DNA of 64,000 nt from Adineta ricciae. Lineage: Eukaryota; Rotifera; Eurotatoria; Adinetida; Adinetidae. The DNA lies in the NCBI GenBank assembly GCA_905250025.1, contig CAJNOJ010000112.1:186001-250000 (forward strand), in the 5' to 3' direction. The notes below the pieces were generated by a model. It saw only the letters and a list, made by a program, of their open reading frames with translations. It had not been told where the DNA came from and ran no database searches. Positions 15,045 through 26,659 of the stretch are shown one piece after another; within the stretch, counting starts at the first letter, position 1; each line of letters starts with the position of its first letter. The position numbers and the translations under genes were made by a program.

Positions 15045-15736
15045 TGTGCAAAATATTTTGTTCAAAGATTTATATGCGAAATAGGTGAGAGCTGTCCAAA
15101 GTATGAAATAGCGTCTACAAACAACGCTACAAGTTATTGCGACAGCCTTGTCAAGTGCCTTCTATTTTATCTCCACTTTAATTTCCTCCTGTGGTCTTTT
15201 TATCCCACACTAATCTGATTTGCAAAGATAGAAGTCTAAGATCTATATAGTGCTGATGCGATTTTGAGACGAAAGAAGCTTCTTCAACGATTTGCACTGA
15301 ACTGTCGCTGTCGAAACAGAAAATATGTCATGTTGGTATTAGTTTTTAGATATAGTGCAATATTAATACTTATTTCTTATTCAATCTAACGCATTATCTA
15401 TTCCAATGTGTATAGCAGTCATGCTCATCACACTTAATTGAGAATCTGTAAACTGGATGCTTTTAGTGCAACAAATCCGTACTAACAGAGTGTCCTTATA
15501 TATAGACTCCACAAAATTGCTTACAAGACACTATGTTGCATAGAAGTTTGGAAACGTAATTCAAGTTACAGATTGTATTTCGACTTGTAAGCATCGGATT
15601 GTAATGACTTAGCATAGATACAACTATGTTCGGTGTCGTTTTTTTCTTGTTAAACAGATATGTCATGTGAGACTATAAAATTCTGATAATAGTCGGAGAA
15701 TACAAATACTCCATTATTTTTTTAATGAGTAATAAT
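15045..15736. other. Intergenic region, prominin to GPCR (tail to tail)
   Basis: No coding frame, RNA gene or repeat recognised. The two flanking genes converge here, so it should hold only 3' UTRs and poly(A) sites. Confidence 0.5.
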
Positions 15737-15773
15737 TTATTTCTTTTTTATATTCACTTTTGTAAAATACATA

Positions 15774-16188
15774 TGGGTGTTTCCATGGGGTTTCTACCAC
15801 GTTATACAAAAGTATTTCCTTTCAACGTGAAAATTTCAGGGTTTGTAGAGCTCAATGAGGCAATCATTTTGACCGATTTAGATTTTGCAAAATATCGCGG
15901 CATCCTTCTTTCCCAAGAGTCAACTTTTCAAGCTTTTTTCGTACAAAAAATGTATGGTAGTTTTTGAAACTTTTCCTTCTTGACTATTATTTTCGATATA
16001 GTTTTTATCTGAAATTTCTTTAAATAGGCTNTGAAAAGTTGACTCTTGGGAAAGAAGGATGCCGCGATATTTTGCAAAATCTAAATCGGTCAAAATGATT
16101 GCCTCATTGAGCTCTACAAACCCTGAAATTTTCACGTTGAAAGGAAATACTTCATGTAACGGTGGTAGAAACCCCATGGAAACACCCA
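15774..16188. mobile_element. Foldback/MITE-like element with 157-bp inverted arms
   Basis: Left arm 15774-15930 and right arm 16032-16188 are inverted copies of 157 bp, identical except for one block of about 14 bp. A spacer of about 100 bp separates them. Each outer end reads TGGGTGTTTCCATGGGG going inward. TA lies directly outside both ends (15772-15773 and 16189-16190), which fits a Tc1/mariner-type target duplication. No transposase is present, so it would be non-autonomous. The only ambiguous base in the window (N at 16031) sits at the inner edge of the right arm, as expected for a hairpin that is hard to sequence. An assembly-made palindrome is the alternative. The element interrupts the last codons of the receptor gene on the minus strand. 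Confidence 0.75.
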
Positions 16189-17260
16189 TATTGTTTTCTG
16201 TTTTTGTATGCACTGTTATGACATTAATGGTGCCTGGTGACGTAGTATTTACCAAAACTGGTTGTGTTTCCGAGCGAAGAAATTGTACTAAACCCAATTT
16301 TTCAGTTAACCAATGTCGTCCAGCATGGAAACAACGTTTCACTTCCAAGCGGAAGTTTGAACCAGTGAGTGTATAAATGTAAAAGCCAATCGTAGCATTC
16401 GTAGTGTAAAGGAGCAAAGCCAAATTACTCGCACAGTTGTAAATTACCTCTTCTAGTATGGAAGGTCTATGTCGTGCCATGATTAAGCCGAATGCATAAT
16501 ACATACAAGTGCCCGCATAGGGAAATGAGATTAAAATGGTAATCAATACTTGAAATATTAGCATAGTGGTCAGTTGACGGTTACTTGAACGTAAACGATC
16601 ATTTCGTGCATTGTCAATGTTTGCAACAACACGATTGTGAGCATTGTGAACAATCAAAAGACCAAAAATAAACATCAGTACTAGCGGTAGAACACAAGCA
16701 ACGATAGGCCCAAAGAAATTAAGGAAAATAAAGTAATCATAGGACAATATTGTACAAACTAATTCATAACCGGTCCAAAGAGATTCGACATAAACGAATG
16801 TATGTACATGGAGTAAAACAAATAACACACAGATACCTAAACTAACTCGTCGTGCTATTGATGATGTACTCAGTCGACGAAATCGGTGGTTTTTCGACGA
16901 TGAAAGAAAACGATCGATACTAGCAAGAGTAGGAAACCATAACATGAGAGAAAATGGTACATATTGGCCAATAACATGTAGCTTACAGACGGCAATACTT
17001 TTCTGTAACAGATTTACATTCCAGCTAACCGACAAATAAGGGATTAAGATATATACAAAAATTAGAAAAAAATTGTTGATCGAACTGGCCAGAAAGTAGA
17101 TTGCACATGGATTAGTACGTAGAGTGCGACGAGTGAAAACGATGATATTAAACAGATTCCCAAATGCTCCAAGTGCAATTTGAAACAATGGAATGATTTG
17201 GTTTATCCAAAATGTGGCAAGGTTTATTCTTTGAATCAATTCAAATAGTTGAGTTGGCAT
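15920..17260 (-). CDS. Rhodopsin-like 7TM receptor with tail altered by insertion
   Basis: Class A GPCR of the FMRFamide/peptide-receptor-like type that is common in bdelloids. TM1 carries GAFGNLFNIIVF with the family Asn, TM3 ends in ASIDRFLSS in place of (D/E)RY, a Cys precedes TM3 (AVCKLH), and TM7 reads NATIGFYIYTLTGSNFR. The start is the first ATG (17260). An alternative upstream exon (17459 to about 17342, hydrophobic) can be spliced in phase, but I do not favour it. As assembled, the frame runs through the 415-bp foldback element and stops at 15920 (446 aa, one X from the N). With the element and one TA removed, the frame would stop at 15737, giving 368 aa, and AATAAA follows on the minus strand. 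The last 70-odd residues of the assembled protein are therefore element-derived. Ligand unknown. Confidence 0.8.
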   Translation of the reverse strand: MPTQLFELIQRINLATFWINQIIPLFQIALGAFGNLFNIIVFTRRTLRTNPCAIYFLASSINNFFLIFVYILIPYLSVSWNVNLLQKSIAVCKLHVIGQYVPFSLMLWFPTLASIDRFLSSSKNHRFRRLSTSSIARRVSLGICVLFVLLHVHTFVYVESLWTGYELVCTILSYDYFIFLNFFGPIVACVLPLVLMFIFGLLIVHNAHNRVVANIDNARNDRLRSSNRQLTTMLIFQVLITILISFPYAGTCMYYAFGLIMARHRPSILEEVIYNCASNLALLLYTTNATIGFYIYTLTGSNFRLEVKRCFHAGRHWLTEKLGLVQFLRSETQPVLVNTTSPGTINVITVHTKTENNMGVSMGFLPPLHEVFPFNVKISGFVELNEAIILTDLDFAKYRGILLSQESTFXSLFKEISDKNYIENNSQEGKVSKTTIHFLYEKSLKS

Positions 17261-17287
17261 AGCAAAAATGAGATGAACGACAATCAC

Positions 17288-18989
17288 TGATAATACTACT
17301 CTGCAGTATCAACTTCGAAAATAAAAATAGACACCTACTTGCGTTAATGAACTTCAAAAAATATATAACATTTTGTGCCATCGGATTATTTAAATATGAT
17401 AATATGACGTAGAGGAAAATCAGTTTTCTAGTCTGCTGAAGCGTCTTATGCTTGGTCATGAGACGGAGAAGATTTCATTTATACTCGTGTATTATTCAAC
17501 AGCCCATCATATGATTTATAAATTGAGAAAGTGAGACATTCGCTATATAAATAGCATATATTACAACAACGATCCAGATGATCTTAGTAGCGATATACGG
17601 TCACATGAATTTGATCTTTCAATTAGAATAAAATTAGACAGATTTATTTTTATAATGAGTCTCAAGACAAAATAAACATCAAACTATAGAAAGCTGAACT
17701 CAACCGATGAAATACCGAAATAGTCAACTGACATAGATCAGATATTCAAGGCATCGTTAGATGATAACGATACATCTCACGCGTATTCCCATGTTCAAGA
17801 ATAGTTGAATAATTGTCAAGCTTCAAGTCACTCATGTGTGAGTTGAGCGATGGCGAATGTTCAACATTTAAAACATCAAATAAATAGAATACACTGTCGT
17901 CATTCAATGATTATGAATGAGATGGTTTTCACACTTACAATTATATTTAGTAGCACGACATGGTGTAAAGAAAACTGTTTATAATAATAATGACCTGAAC
18001 GATTATATTGTGATTTTTGCAGTAGTGTACGTAACTCGAATGCCTTCGCCGTCAATCTCGATAAGCATCAGTTGTATAAAGGAGGATGAGGGTGACAGAC
18101 TAACATAAGTGACAAGCTTAAACACGAATGAATATTCTTGCCATCACACCCTCATCCTCAAGAAAAGAGAAGTCATATACACGAACAAGAACAAACAATT
18201 AGCCCTTTCACAACACTAATATAAAGAATGCTACACGTTTTTTAGGATAACTTCTTTTAACTGGCGCTATAGACACTGCCATTATATCTTCTGTTCACCA
18301 TTTCAGTCTTACTGTGAATATAGTATCTCTAAAGAAAAGTAACTTGAGTAGCGTTTGTAGCCAGCGTAAATCTAAAAATGCAACAAAAAATTGTTTTCTT
18401 TCGTGATTTCATGAGAATATCCGATAAGCCTTACAAATAAATAAATTCTGCAGTTAGAAGTTTTGTTCAACTATATCAAGATTCGGTCTAGATTACTTTT
18501 CATAAATCATATGCGAAAATAGATAAAATACTTCTACATACGCCCATATCAGCTCTTAACTACAATTTAAAAAATCATTATTACTCATTTCTTGATCCGT
18601 CATTATTCCCTGTCTCTAAAAACAGTCAGCTTAAGTATTTATTGAATATCAGTTCACAGGAAAAAGCGAAAACGAGTGGAATAAGAAAGTATTCGAAATC
18701 CGAAAAATCTAGATGACTTTATTTTTTCAATTTCTGTTGTTTGTTTCATCTTCTGCTGGCGTGATACCAGCTTCTTTACTCATATAGAGTCCTTTGAGCA
18801 CCATGAAAGTCAATGTCGTATCGAATGAATTCATAAAAATACACTACAAAAGAAATTTCTATTGTGCTTTCTTAAGATCTCTCTCAATATCGGTTTTGAT
18901 ATATATTTATAAAGAAATTTTTTTTGGTAAAAAAATAAGATTTATCATGATGTTTCAAGCTAAACATAACCTTTTGTGAGAAGTTTGTT
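17288..18989. other. Intergenic region, GPCR upstream to kelch gene 3' end
   Basis: About 1.7 kb without a supported gene. It contains a perfect 13-bp inverted repeat (18082-18094 and 18147-18159) around a 52-bp loop. It also holds a 35-codon minus-strand frame at 18727-18834 with coding-like composition, too short to call. The first 200 bp should include the receptor promoter. Confidence 0.45.
18082..18159. repeat. 13-bp perfect inverted repeat
   Basis: GAGGATGAGGGTG at 18082-18094 is matched by its exact reverse complement at 18147-18159. The role is unknown; it could be a hairpin in a transcript or a chance palindrome. Confidence 0.5.
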
Positions 18990-20287
18990 TTATAATGGTT
19001 CATATAATTCTGCAGTATTTTTGGCTCCGCGATCATAACCACCGGCAACTAAAACATTTCCGTTTAGCAATGTTGCTGCTATGTGATCAGTTCGAGTATG
19101 ACTCATATTTCCCGTAATTATCCAATTTCCTGTCGATGGATCATATAATTCAGTAGTAATAAGATCGTCAACAGCATATCCACCGGCTATTAATACTTGC
19201 CCATTCGTTAATACAGATGCTGTATGATCAAATCGAATATCCTTCGGACCATTGATAACTGTCCATGTTTCTGTAGTTGGATCATATAATTCAGCACGAC
19301 TTGTAGGATCATGTGATCCGCCAACAACTAATACTTTTCCATTTGCTAATACCGTTGCTGTATGACTTTGTCGTCCAATCGTCATATTACCAGTATATTT
19401 CCATGCTTCTGTCAAAGGATCATACAATTCAGCAGTACGAGAATCACTTCCGCCAACAACTAAAACTCTTCCATCTTGTAACAAACTTGCTGTATGATGT
19501 TCTCGTCCACTATTCATACTCGTAGTATTTCTCCACGTTTCTGTTGATATGTCAAATAATTCAGCACTATCTAGATAATCACGACCATTGTATCCACCAG
19601 TAATTAAAATTTTGCCATCCAGTAATACAGTTGCTGCATGTTCACTTCGCGCATACTCTAGCGAGTCAGTAACTGTCCAAACGCCTGTTGATGGATCGTA
19701 TAATTCCGCGGTATTTTGATAACCACGAGAAGCTTCTCCACCTACAACTAATACTTTCCCATTTGTTAATGTAGATGATGTGTGAAATTCTCTTTCAATA
19801 TTCATATTACCAGTCAGTGTCCAATTTCCTGCTGATGGATCATATAATTCAGCAGTTCTTAACTGATATGTACTACCCAATCCACCAGTTATTAAAACTC
19901 TTCCATCATTCAAAACAGATGCTGCATGTCGATACCGTGCATTAACCAAGTTACCAGTGTCACGCCAAACTAGATGAAAAATAAACAATAGTTTAAAAGA
20001 AATCTCCCTTATTAAAAATTAGAAGTATAACTTGAAATGTTACACTTACCATACTGTTGATAGGATGTGGTAGTAGTAGTAGTTGTAGTAGTAGTTGTTG
20101 TTGTTGTGGTAGTGATCTTAGACTTCGACGGTTTAAGAATAACAAACTTTAATATGAGCGATAAACTAATTATAAGTATTGTAAGAATAATTAAAATAAT
20201 AAAAATCAATTTAGTTCGACGTTGATGCCACCATTGAAAACGTTCTATTTTTCTAATAGTAGTATCACTAAATGGATTCGAATTCAT
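18990..20287 (-). CDS. Type II membrane protein: poly-Thr stalk plus kelch-type beta-propeller
   Basis: Two exons, 20287-20050 and 19969-18990, joined by an 80-bp phase-1 intron, encode 405 aa. A basic cytosolic N-terminus (1-26) is followed by one TM segment (about 27-48), a run of 16 Thr (59-74) encoded by ACT/ACA triplets, and then about seven kelch/galactose-oxidase-central-domain repeats of roughly 47 residues. Repeat features are AELYDPSTGNW, the central HTA..L.NG, and VLVVGG. With a positive-inside N-terminus the propeller should face outside the cell. Such propellers bind ligands or partners; no catalytic residues are evident. The layout parallels the NHL gene at 47168-48489, including the intron between stalk and propeller in the same phase. 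Confidence 0.82.
20056..20115. repeat. Trinucleotide tract encoding the Thr stalk
   Basis: GTA/GTT/GTG triplets on the plus strand encode consecutive Thr codons on the minus strand. Slippage here would change stalk length without a frameshift. Confidence 0.7.
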
Positions 20288-21565
20288 CGTAATCTGTAAT
20301 AAGTTGTTTTTTTTTATTCTTAGCGTAGTAACTATAGATAAAATTTCTTATTTCAACAACTCACATTCATGCTTTGTCACATTGATAATGCACTACTGCA
20401 TTGTTGCATATATGATAACACAAAACCATTGTTATATAAACGGTCAAAATTTAACTGTAATGATTTATGAAGCTGTTAATATAATTGTAGTTGACTCTCT
20501 TTTGATTATGCTCATAATAAGCATTTCGAATGGATTTGTAAATGAAAATAAAACAATCATAACAAATAATTTTGTATGTATTTTATGTCGCCGGTTAATA
20601 TCATTCGTAGAGGACATGAAAATTCAAATACCCATGTAAAGTCGCTATAGAATTGTACTGTAATACTGATACTCGTGCAGGATATAGCCGAGGTAATATA
20701 ACTTCTATCTATTTTTCATTTTATCACAAAATTATATTTCCTAGCTTATGATCGCTATTGAGAACAACAAATAACCTTGTGAAAATGTTTGTATCCTATC
20801 GATGATACAAAAAGAATGGATGATAATTGAAAATATAAATTTCATCCATGTTTATTTAGATCATATTTTCGAAAAGCAAGTTTAATTTCTTTCGCTTTTG
20901 TCATTTCATTGGTTGAATTTAACGTTTATAGTGCTGTTGGATGTTTGAGTATGTATTTGAACTATAAGATAAATCATACAAGATGAAAGAGTAAACAAAC
21001 CTCAGAATAGTTTATAAATAGTAGAAAAAACCAAGGTTCTATTGCTTTGAGGCTTTGCGGTATGAAATCATCATTTCTCCTGGTATTTTAAAATTGAAAA
21101 GAAACATATGTAAACATTTGCTAGTTGGAAAAATGATCGGTAGTGGAACTAACTCATCCATAGTCAGCCATTATGGAAAGATAACGAGTACTCGTGATTA
21201 ACTGTCAATGAGTATAGGCTTACTATGAATGCGCCTATTTTCTTGAATGCTATTTCATTTAGTATTTTTAAATGTAAAAAAATATCCTCAATCTTCATAG
21301 ACGTCGCAGTTATGTCGATGATTGAAGATATTGACACTATCGAAAATGAATCATTTCTATATTTTCTTTTTTTTCCTACCTTTCTTTTCTTGTTTTTTTT
21401 TCCTTCAAACTTGGTTTATTCCTTTATGCGCAGTTGTATTACCAATACTGACGCATGTTGATCGCTTACATTTTGTGCTGTTTTATTTGAATGATATACA
21501 CGAGTTTTCATCACTCATTTGTAAATAACAGATCGCGTATATATTATAGGTTTTACTGAACATCA
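20288..21565. other. Divergent promoter region, kelch gene and diacylglycerol kinase
   Basis: Head-to-head intergenic stretch of about 1.3 kb. The only longer frame (20304-20639 plus) starts from TTG, is hydrophobic and AT-driven, and has no family signature. I see no clear TATA box or RNA gene. Confidence 0.45.
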
Positions 21566-23502
21566 ATGTCGAATGCAACTTCTAATCTTGATAGCGGTAT
21601 TGAAGAGATTCAACACTTAGAAGAAACATGTAAGCTTACTGACAGTTCAGATTATGAGCAAAAGTAAGATTTTCGTCCACTACTTCAACAGATCGAGATA
21701 TGGAATGATTTAGAAATTCACTGACACGTCAAGAACCATCGGGTTTTCCCATGTACGGTGTGGATTGGAGTAAACATGCAAAATCGACATCTCACTGTTG
21801 GTTACCTTATTTATCTAAGAAGATGTCCTCTTCACGCTTATGTGCTTGTCTTTTATGTCAAAAATCACAACTGAGATCTGATTCGTCTTTCGTGGAATGT
21901 CCAACTTGCTCATTGATTGTACACTCTGCTCATCTTTCTGAGCTCACTGAAGCCGATACTTACTCGGACCAGTGCTCACTTCCACCATGTCGTTCATCAT
22001 TCATGGATGATAGTATAACAGATGACAACACAACTTATGATCAACACTGTTGGTCTCCTATATCAAATCTTTCTAAACCATGTACATACTGTAAGAATAA
22101 GAAATTGAAAACTAATTCTAATGGTCGTCACGATCAAGAAATGCTAGAAGCCGGATTTGTATGCATGTGGTGTTCTCGACATTGTCATCGCCTATGTTGG
22201 GAAAATATAAAAAATGATGCAAACAATAACCAATGTGATTATGGTGAATTCGGGTAAGGTTTCATATGACGAGACATGTTTCATGTACAAAAAACTCATC
22301 TATTTAGTAATATTATCGTTCGTCCGCAATGGTTACATCGTGCAACGAATAATCCTTGCCGTTTTCAAGCCTGCATGTCAAAATCACCCGATGCTAACGA
22401 CAATTCACTGGCACCTGTCATATTTTTCGTGAATAAACTTTCAGGTGGTCAAAAAGGACAAGAGTTTTATCGAACACTAGTTCGTTTACTCAATCCACGT
22501 CAAGTCTTTCTACTCGAAGATGATTCGACTGTCACGCAAGCTCTAGAAATTTACTCATCTCTTCATAATGCACGTGTTTGTATATGTGGCGGTGACGGGA
22601 CAGTTGGATGGATACTGAGTCACCTTGTAGATAGGTTTCCGTCATTAACTAATCTTCCAGCTGGTATTTGTCCACTGGGTACAGGTAATGATCTGTCACG
22701 TGTACTCGGTTGGGGAAATGAATACACTTCTGCACGACTATTCAAAACACTGACTGAAATAGCGCGTGCACATCCGGTTGCACTCGATCGTTGGAAAATT
22801 CATCTCGAGACATTGGATCCTGATGCATCGGATGTTGAATTTGGAACTATACATCGTAGTCGTTTTTCATTCAGAGAGCATCCGAAATTCATTCGTAATG
22901 CGGAATTGCCAGTGTATGATAATCATCGTGCACCGATCAATTCGTTCTTTTTCAATTATATTAGCTTTGGATTAGATGCAGCTGTTGTTATGGATTTTCA
23001 TGCTCGTCGTACACGTGATCCATCGGAATTTACATCACCGTTCAAAAATAAACTCATGTTTATAAATGAAAGTCGGAAATATTTCAATGAATTTGCTTTT
23101 GGAATCGCATGGAATATAGGTTCATATATCCGTTTAATATGTGATGGACAAGATCTAACGAATACAATACGAAACTATCATTCGGTTGTTCTACTCAATA
23201 CTCCAGGCTTTGGTTCTGGTACACAGCCATGGGGTCGAACATCGACAACAACCGCAGTCAATGATTTCGAAGCACAAGATTTCAGCGACAGGATGATTGA
23301 AGTACTCGCGTTGAATACCACACAAATGGCTTTAATACATGTTGGCTTTCGTGGCACTCGGATTGCTCAATGTCGTCAAGTACGTGTCGAACTTAGCCAT
23401 CCCATGCCAGTACATATGGATGGTGAGCCCTTTTATCTTGCTGGCTCGACCGCTGTCGATATTACTCATGCCGGTCAAGTGATGGTGTTGAGTAATGAAT
23501 AA
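21566..23502 (+). CDS. Diacylglycerol kinase, epsilon-like
   Basis: Three exons (21566-21663, 21714-22253, 22308-23502; introns 50 and 54 bp) encode 610 aa. The enzyme phosphorylates diacylglycerol to phosphatidate with ATP at membranes. Two Cys/His-rich C1 domains come first (LCACLLCQK..., then HCWSPISNLSKPCTYC through CMWCSRHCHRLCW). The catalytic domain follows, with the glycine-rich loop CGGDGTVGW near residue 306 and GICPLGTGNDLSRVLGWG. The accessory domain ends in MPVHMDGEPF. There are no EF hands, PH, SAM or ankyrin domains, which is the simple two-C1 layout of DGK-epsilon (about 567 aa). An N-terminal hydrophobic helix as in mammalian DGK-epsilon is not obvious here. The ATG at 21566 is followed after 98 bp by a good donor (GTAAGA). 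Confidence 0.9.
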
Positions 23503-23761
23503 GATGTCGCTACTTTATGATATACGAATTAACTTCATTTTCTATCTAAAATGAATTTTGAAGAATCTATTTTGCTTTGACAATCATTTTCTGGCTTTTC
23601 ATTCTTTCTTCAAAATTCGACTTTCGTTGCCAATTGACAATCATTGTTAGGAACAATCACATTTTAAGCTTGTTGTCATCTGTAATGTATTTAAGCATCG
23701 TATGACTCAACGAAAAACAAATCTATTCTTTTTAGATTTTTGGCAGTGATTTTGTTTTTCA

Positions 23762-24097
23762 ATGGATAATGAGATGCTCAACTTTGCTAAACTTTTCCAA
23801 TTATATTCTTGGAAAGAAATCAAAAATTGTCCTGGACGATATGTATTGAGTAAAACTGATAATCGACATCTTTGTATTATTCCGCCAAAGGAATTGCTAA
23901 ATAATCAAATACTGATACAAATATTTACAAGTGAAATATGTCGAGATGCAATACACATTGGCAAATTCGGTGATGGGGGTTTATTATCCTACGGAAAATC
24001 TGATGGTACATATGTTCATACATTGAATAATTCGTCCGGTTTAACGCGAAAAATGAACCACTTGAACATACATTTCGATAACGACACTATACGTTGA
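23762..24097 (+). CDS. Small conserved-looking protein of unknown function
   Basis: Single exon of 111 aa with ATG at 23762. I do not recognise a named family. The spacing of NCPGRYVL, then IPPKELL, then GDGGLLSYGKSDGTYVHTLN, then GLTRKM looks like a compact, constrained domain rather than random sequence. No signal peptide, TM segment or Cys cluster is visible. It lies 260 bp after the kinase gene on the same strand, with no evidence of co-transcription. Confidence 0.6.
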   Translation: MDNEMLNFAKLFQLYSWKEIKNCPGRYVLSKTDNRHLCIIPPKELLNNQILIQIFTSEICRDAIHIGKFGDGGLLSYGKSDGTYVHTLNNSSGLTRKMNHLNIHFDNDTIR

Positions 24098-24624
24098 TTT
24101 TTTCAAAAAAAATACTTTCATCGCACATGTCTCTGTTATAAACTTATATAACCTGTAACATGGGAGTATACTTTTATATCTTTGCGTACTGTTTGCACTT
24201 TTAGGATATTACATCATGTTATTTCGCACAAGTACTATCGGGTGCTCTTTTTTTGTTAACCTTGAGTGCAGTGAACATTATTGTGTTTCGATGATTCATT
24301 CTGACTCCATGATGACAAACGACGTAACCTGGTTGTGTCAGTTGATCTCACCAGCCGATAGAAAGAACGTATTTCTGATTTGGGAGCGATATTCGTCAAC
24401 GAATAATAAAGATCAATGGCGTCACAGACATGGCACGATATTTTGTCTATATGTTTCATTGTATAGATAAAGCGACTGTCGTAAGAAGTGTCATTCTTGC
24501 GAAACTACTATAATAACAAAAAAAAGCTTTATCAGGTATCATGACGCATGCTTTCGACCAAACAGAAAAGTCAATAATATTAGTAACTATAAAATGAGAG
24601 AATGTTTTATCAGTCGAAACAATC
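24098..24624. other. Intergenic region before the ABC transporter
   Basis: No supported gene. An 84-codon frame at 24216-24470 has no recognisable features. TATAAA-like sequence near 24589 lies about 35 bp before the ABC transporter ATG and could be its TATA element. Confidence 0.4.
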
Positions 24625-26386
24625 ATGCTTCAAAGATGGTATGACTTCTTGCAAAGTTCCTCCCCATGGAACTTTTATAGAATTTCATTCGATGTTCTCA
24701 TTATCGCAAATCCATTGAAAGTAATTCAATGGTTTCTGCTATCAACCATTACCATGGCACTGACAACATATTTTAATGTGTCATTTTTCTCAACAATTAC
24801 ATTAGATGTCGCTCAAGGTTTGAAGTATCTTTTGATGTTAATCATAACCGAGACGACTTCATCGTATTGTTCACTTCGACTACGTTTAGTGAAGAAAATA
24901 TTTGTTCTTGATTTTATCGAACAATTACTAACAAAGATAAATCAACGAATTCTTAGCGCGAACTGGATTAAAATCAAATTATCTGATCAAGTCGAAATCC
25001 GGCGAAAGATTGAAGAAGCATGTTCTTCTGTTCAATATCTCGTCGAGGAACTGATTGACAAGTTCCAGGAAGTTTCAAAGTTTCTTGTGACAATATTTAC
25101 AATCTTTTATATTTGCCCATTAGCAACGATTGTAATTGGTATTATTTACATGTGTTTCTATCGATTTTATTTGAGCAAGCAAAGTGACAGATTACTGAAT
25201 ACGAAACTGAAAATCATTGAAAAAAACGAGAAATTATATTCAAAATATACGCGAGCCAATGCAAATATGTTCGAATATGTCATTCATCACGAGAAAAATC
25301 ACATCATTCGGGTTACAAATGAACTAAAAGTTGATATCGAACGAGCGTGGTTTGACCTCGATCATCTTTACGATTATTTATCATTGAAAGAAGATATTAT
25401 TGGTAAACTATGCACATTTGTCATCATTGGTATGTATTATTCTTTAAATGGTGTAACGGCTTTTATTCTTCCATTATATCATTATCTATCAAATTTGACC
25501 GATAATATTGATAGTTTGTTCACTTCATATATTCGTTGGTTAAGATTGAAAAAAGATTATGATCTTATTCAGCCAATCCTTGAAGAGTATCACGAACGAA
25601 ACAATGTCGAACAAGTCGATTTACAGTCTCAATTTCAAATTCGTGATCTGTCATTCCATTATAGTGGAACAAGACAAACATTTCATTTACAACTTCCTAA
25701 TTCATTGACATTTAAAATGGGAGAAACAATATTAGTCACAGGAAAAAGTGGAGCTGGTAAGGTTGTCTTTCGTCATTATCATCCAATTTCATATTCAAAA
25801 TTTAGGTAAATCAACCTTTTATGATATTCTTAATGGTTCGATACCGATGAGCGATTATTCAGCTACAGTCTATATCGATCATTCCGAACACCCGGGAACC
25901 TTACATTCGATCGAAAAATCTCGAACGATGGTTTTACAAGATAGTAACATGGACTATCGATCAACTATCTACAGTATGGTAACAAATATCGACGAAGATG
26001 ATGTAAATCGAGAACGTACACCTGAACTCGACTCACTCGTATGGGATTTTCTACATCTGGTTCAAATTGACGATTTCGTACGAGATGAACTCGACAGCGA
26101 TCTGAATCAAGAAATGGAGAATAAACTTAGTGGCGGTCAAAAGACACGATTGTTATTAGCACGAGCCTTGTATCGCGCGTATCATCGTCATTCGACATTA
26201 CTTATTCTTGATGAACCTGACAAAGGTTTGCCATCTGAAACAACAGTAACAATCATAGAGAATATTATCAAATGGTATCGACCAAAAGGTATCCTCTTCC
26301 TTACTTTGCACACTGAACGAGCACATGCACTGGATTTCGATCAAATTCTACATGTTGAACAAGGTGTGATTACCAAAGTCAAGTAA
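24625..26386 (+). CDS. ABC half-transporter (TM domain plus nucleotide-binding domain)
   Basis: Two exons (24625-25756, 25806-26386) encode 570 aa. The first half has hydrophobic helices (about 35-55, 150-180, 270-290) interleaved with charged coiled stretches, like a type-1 exporter TM domain. The second half is a complete ATPase domain: Walker A GKSGAGKST, Q-loop MVLQDS, signature KLSGGQKTR, Walker B LLILDEPD and switch His in LTLHTE. The 49-bp intron falls inside the Walker A motif. The general layout (TM domain first, one NBD) resembles ABCD/peroxisomal or bacterial YddA/SbmA-like half-transporters, which work as dimers; I cannot choose the subfamily. The hydrophobic part is weak for six helices, so membrane topology is uncertain. 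Substrate unknown. Confidence 0.82.
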
Positions 26387-26659
26387 AATCTTCGAATACA
26401 TTTCATAGTAAATGATAAATTTTATGTAAACTTCGATTCTCACAAATAAATAAGTTAAATTATTTGTTACAACCAAGGATAATAAACCGGCGACCAAATT
26501 TCTTTCCTTGTTAACGAGTGCATCGTTTGCATGACGTGTCACTCAATGTTATGCTTCTCTCTTGTCCGCATGACGTCACGTATTGATCTGAACAAGGTCA
26601 TAAAACGATCACATATCGCTGTCACACACACATACATATATACATACGCACACAAAAAA

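Noticed and set aside
15725-15967. 80-codon plus-strand frame
   Set aside because: It lies almost wholly in the left arm of the foldback element and is explained by the inverted repeat.
16059-16376. 105-codon plus-strand frame
   Set aside because: Antisense shadow of the receptor C-terminus and the element's right arm.
17342-17459. Possible extra 5' exon of the receptor at 15.9-17.3 kb
   Set aside because: Splicing in phase is possible, but typical receptors of this type start shortly before TM1, as the ATG at 17260 does.
18727-18834. 35-codon minus-strand frame with coding-like composition (SKEAGITPAEDE)
   Set aside because: Too short, no partner exon or homology found by eye; possibly a relic.
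20056-20115. Triplet tract considered as a CRISPR-like or satellite repeat
   Set aside because: It is a coding Thr microsatellite; no spacer structure exists anywhere in the window.
20304-20639. 111-codon hydrophobic plus-strand frame
   Set aside because: Starts at TTG, AT-rich, sits in a divergent promoter region and shows no family features.
24216-24470. 84-codon plus-strand frame
   Set aside because: No signature, no splice support, overlapping antisense frame of equal quality.
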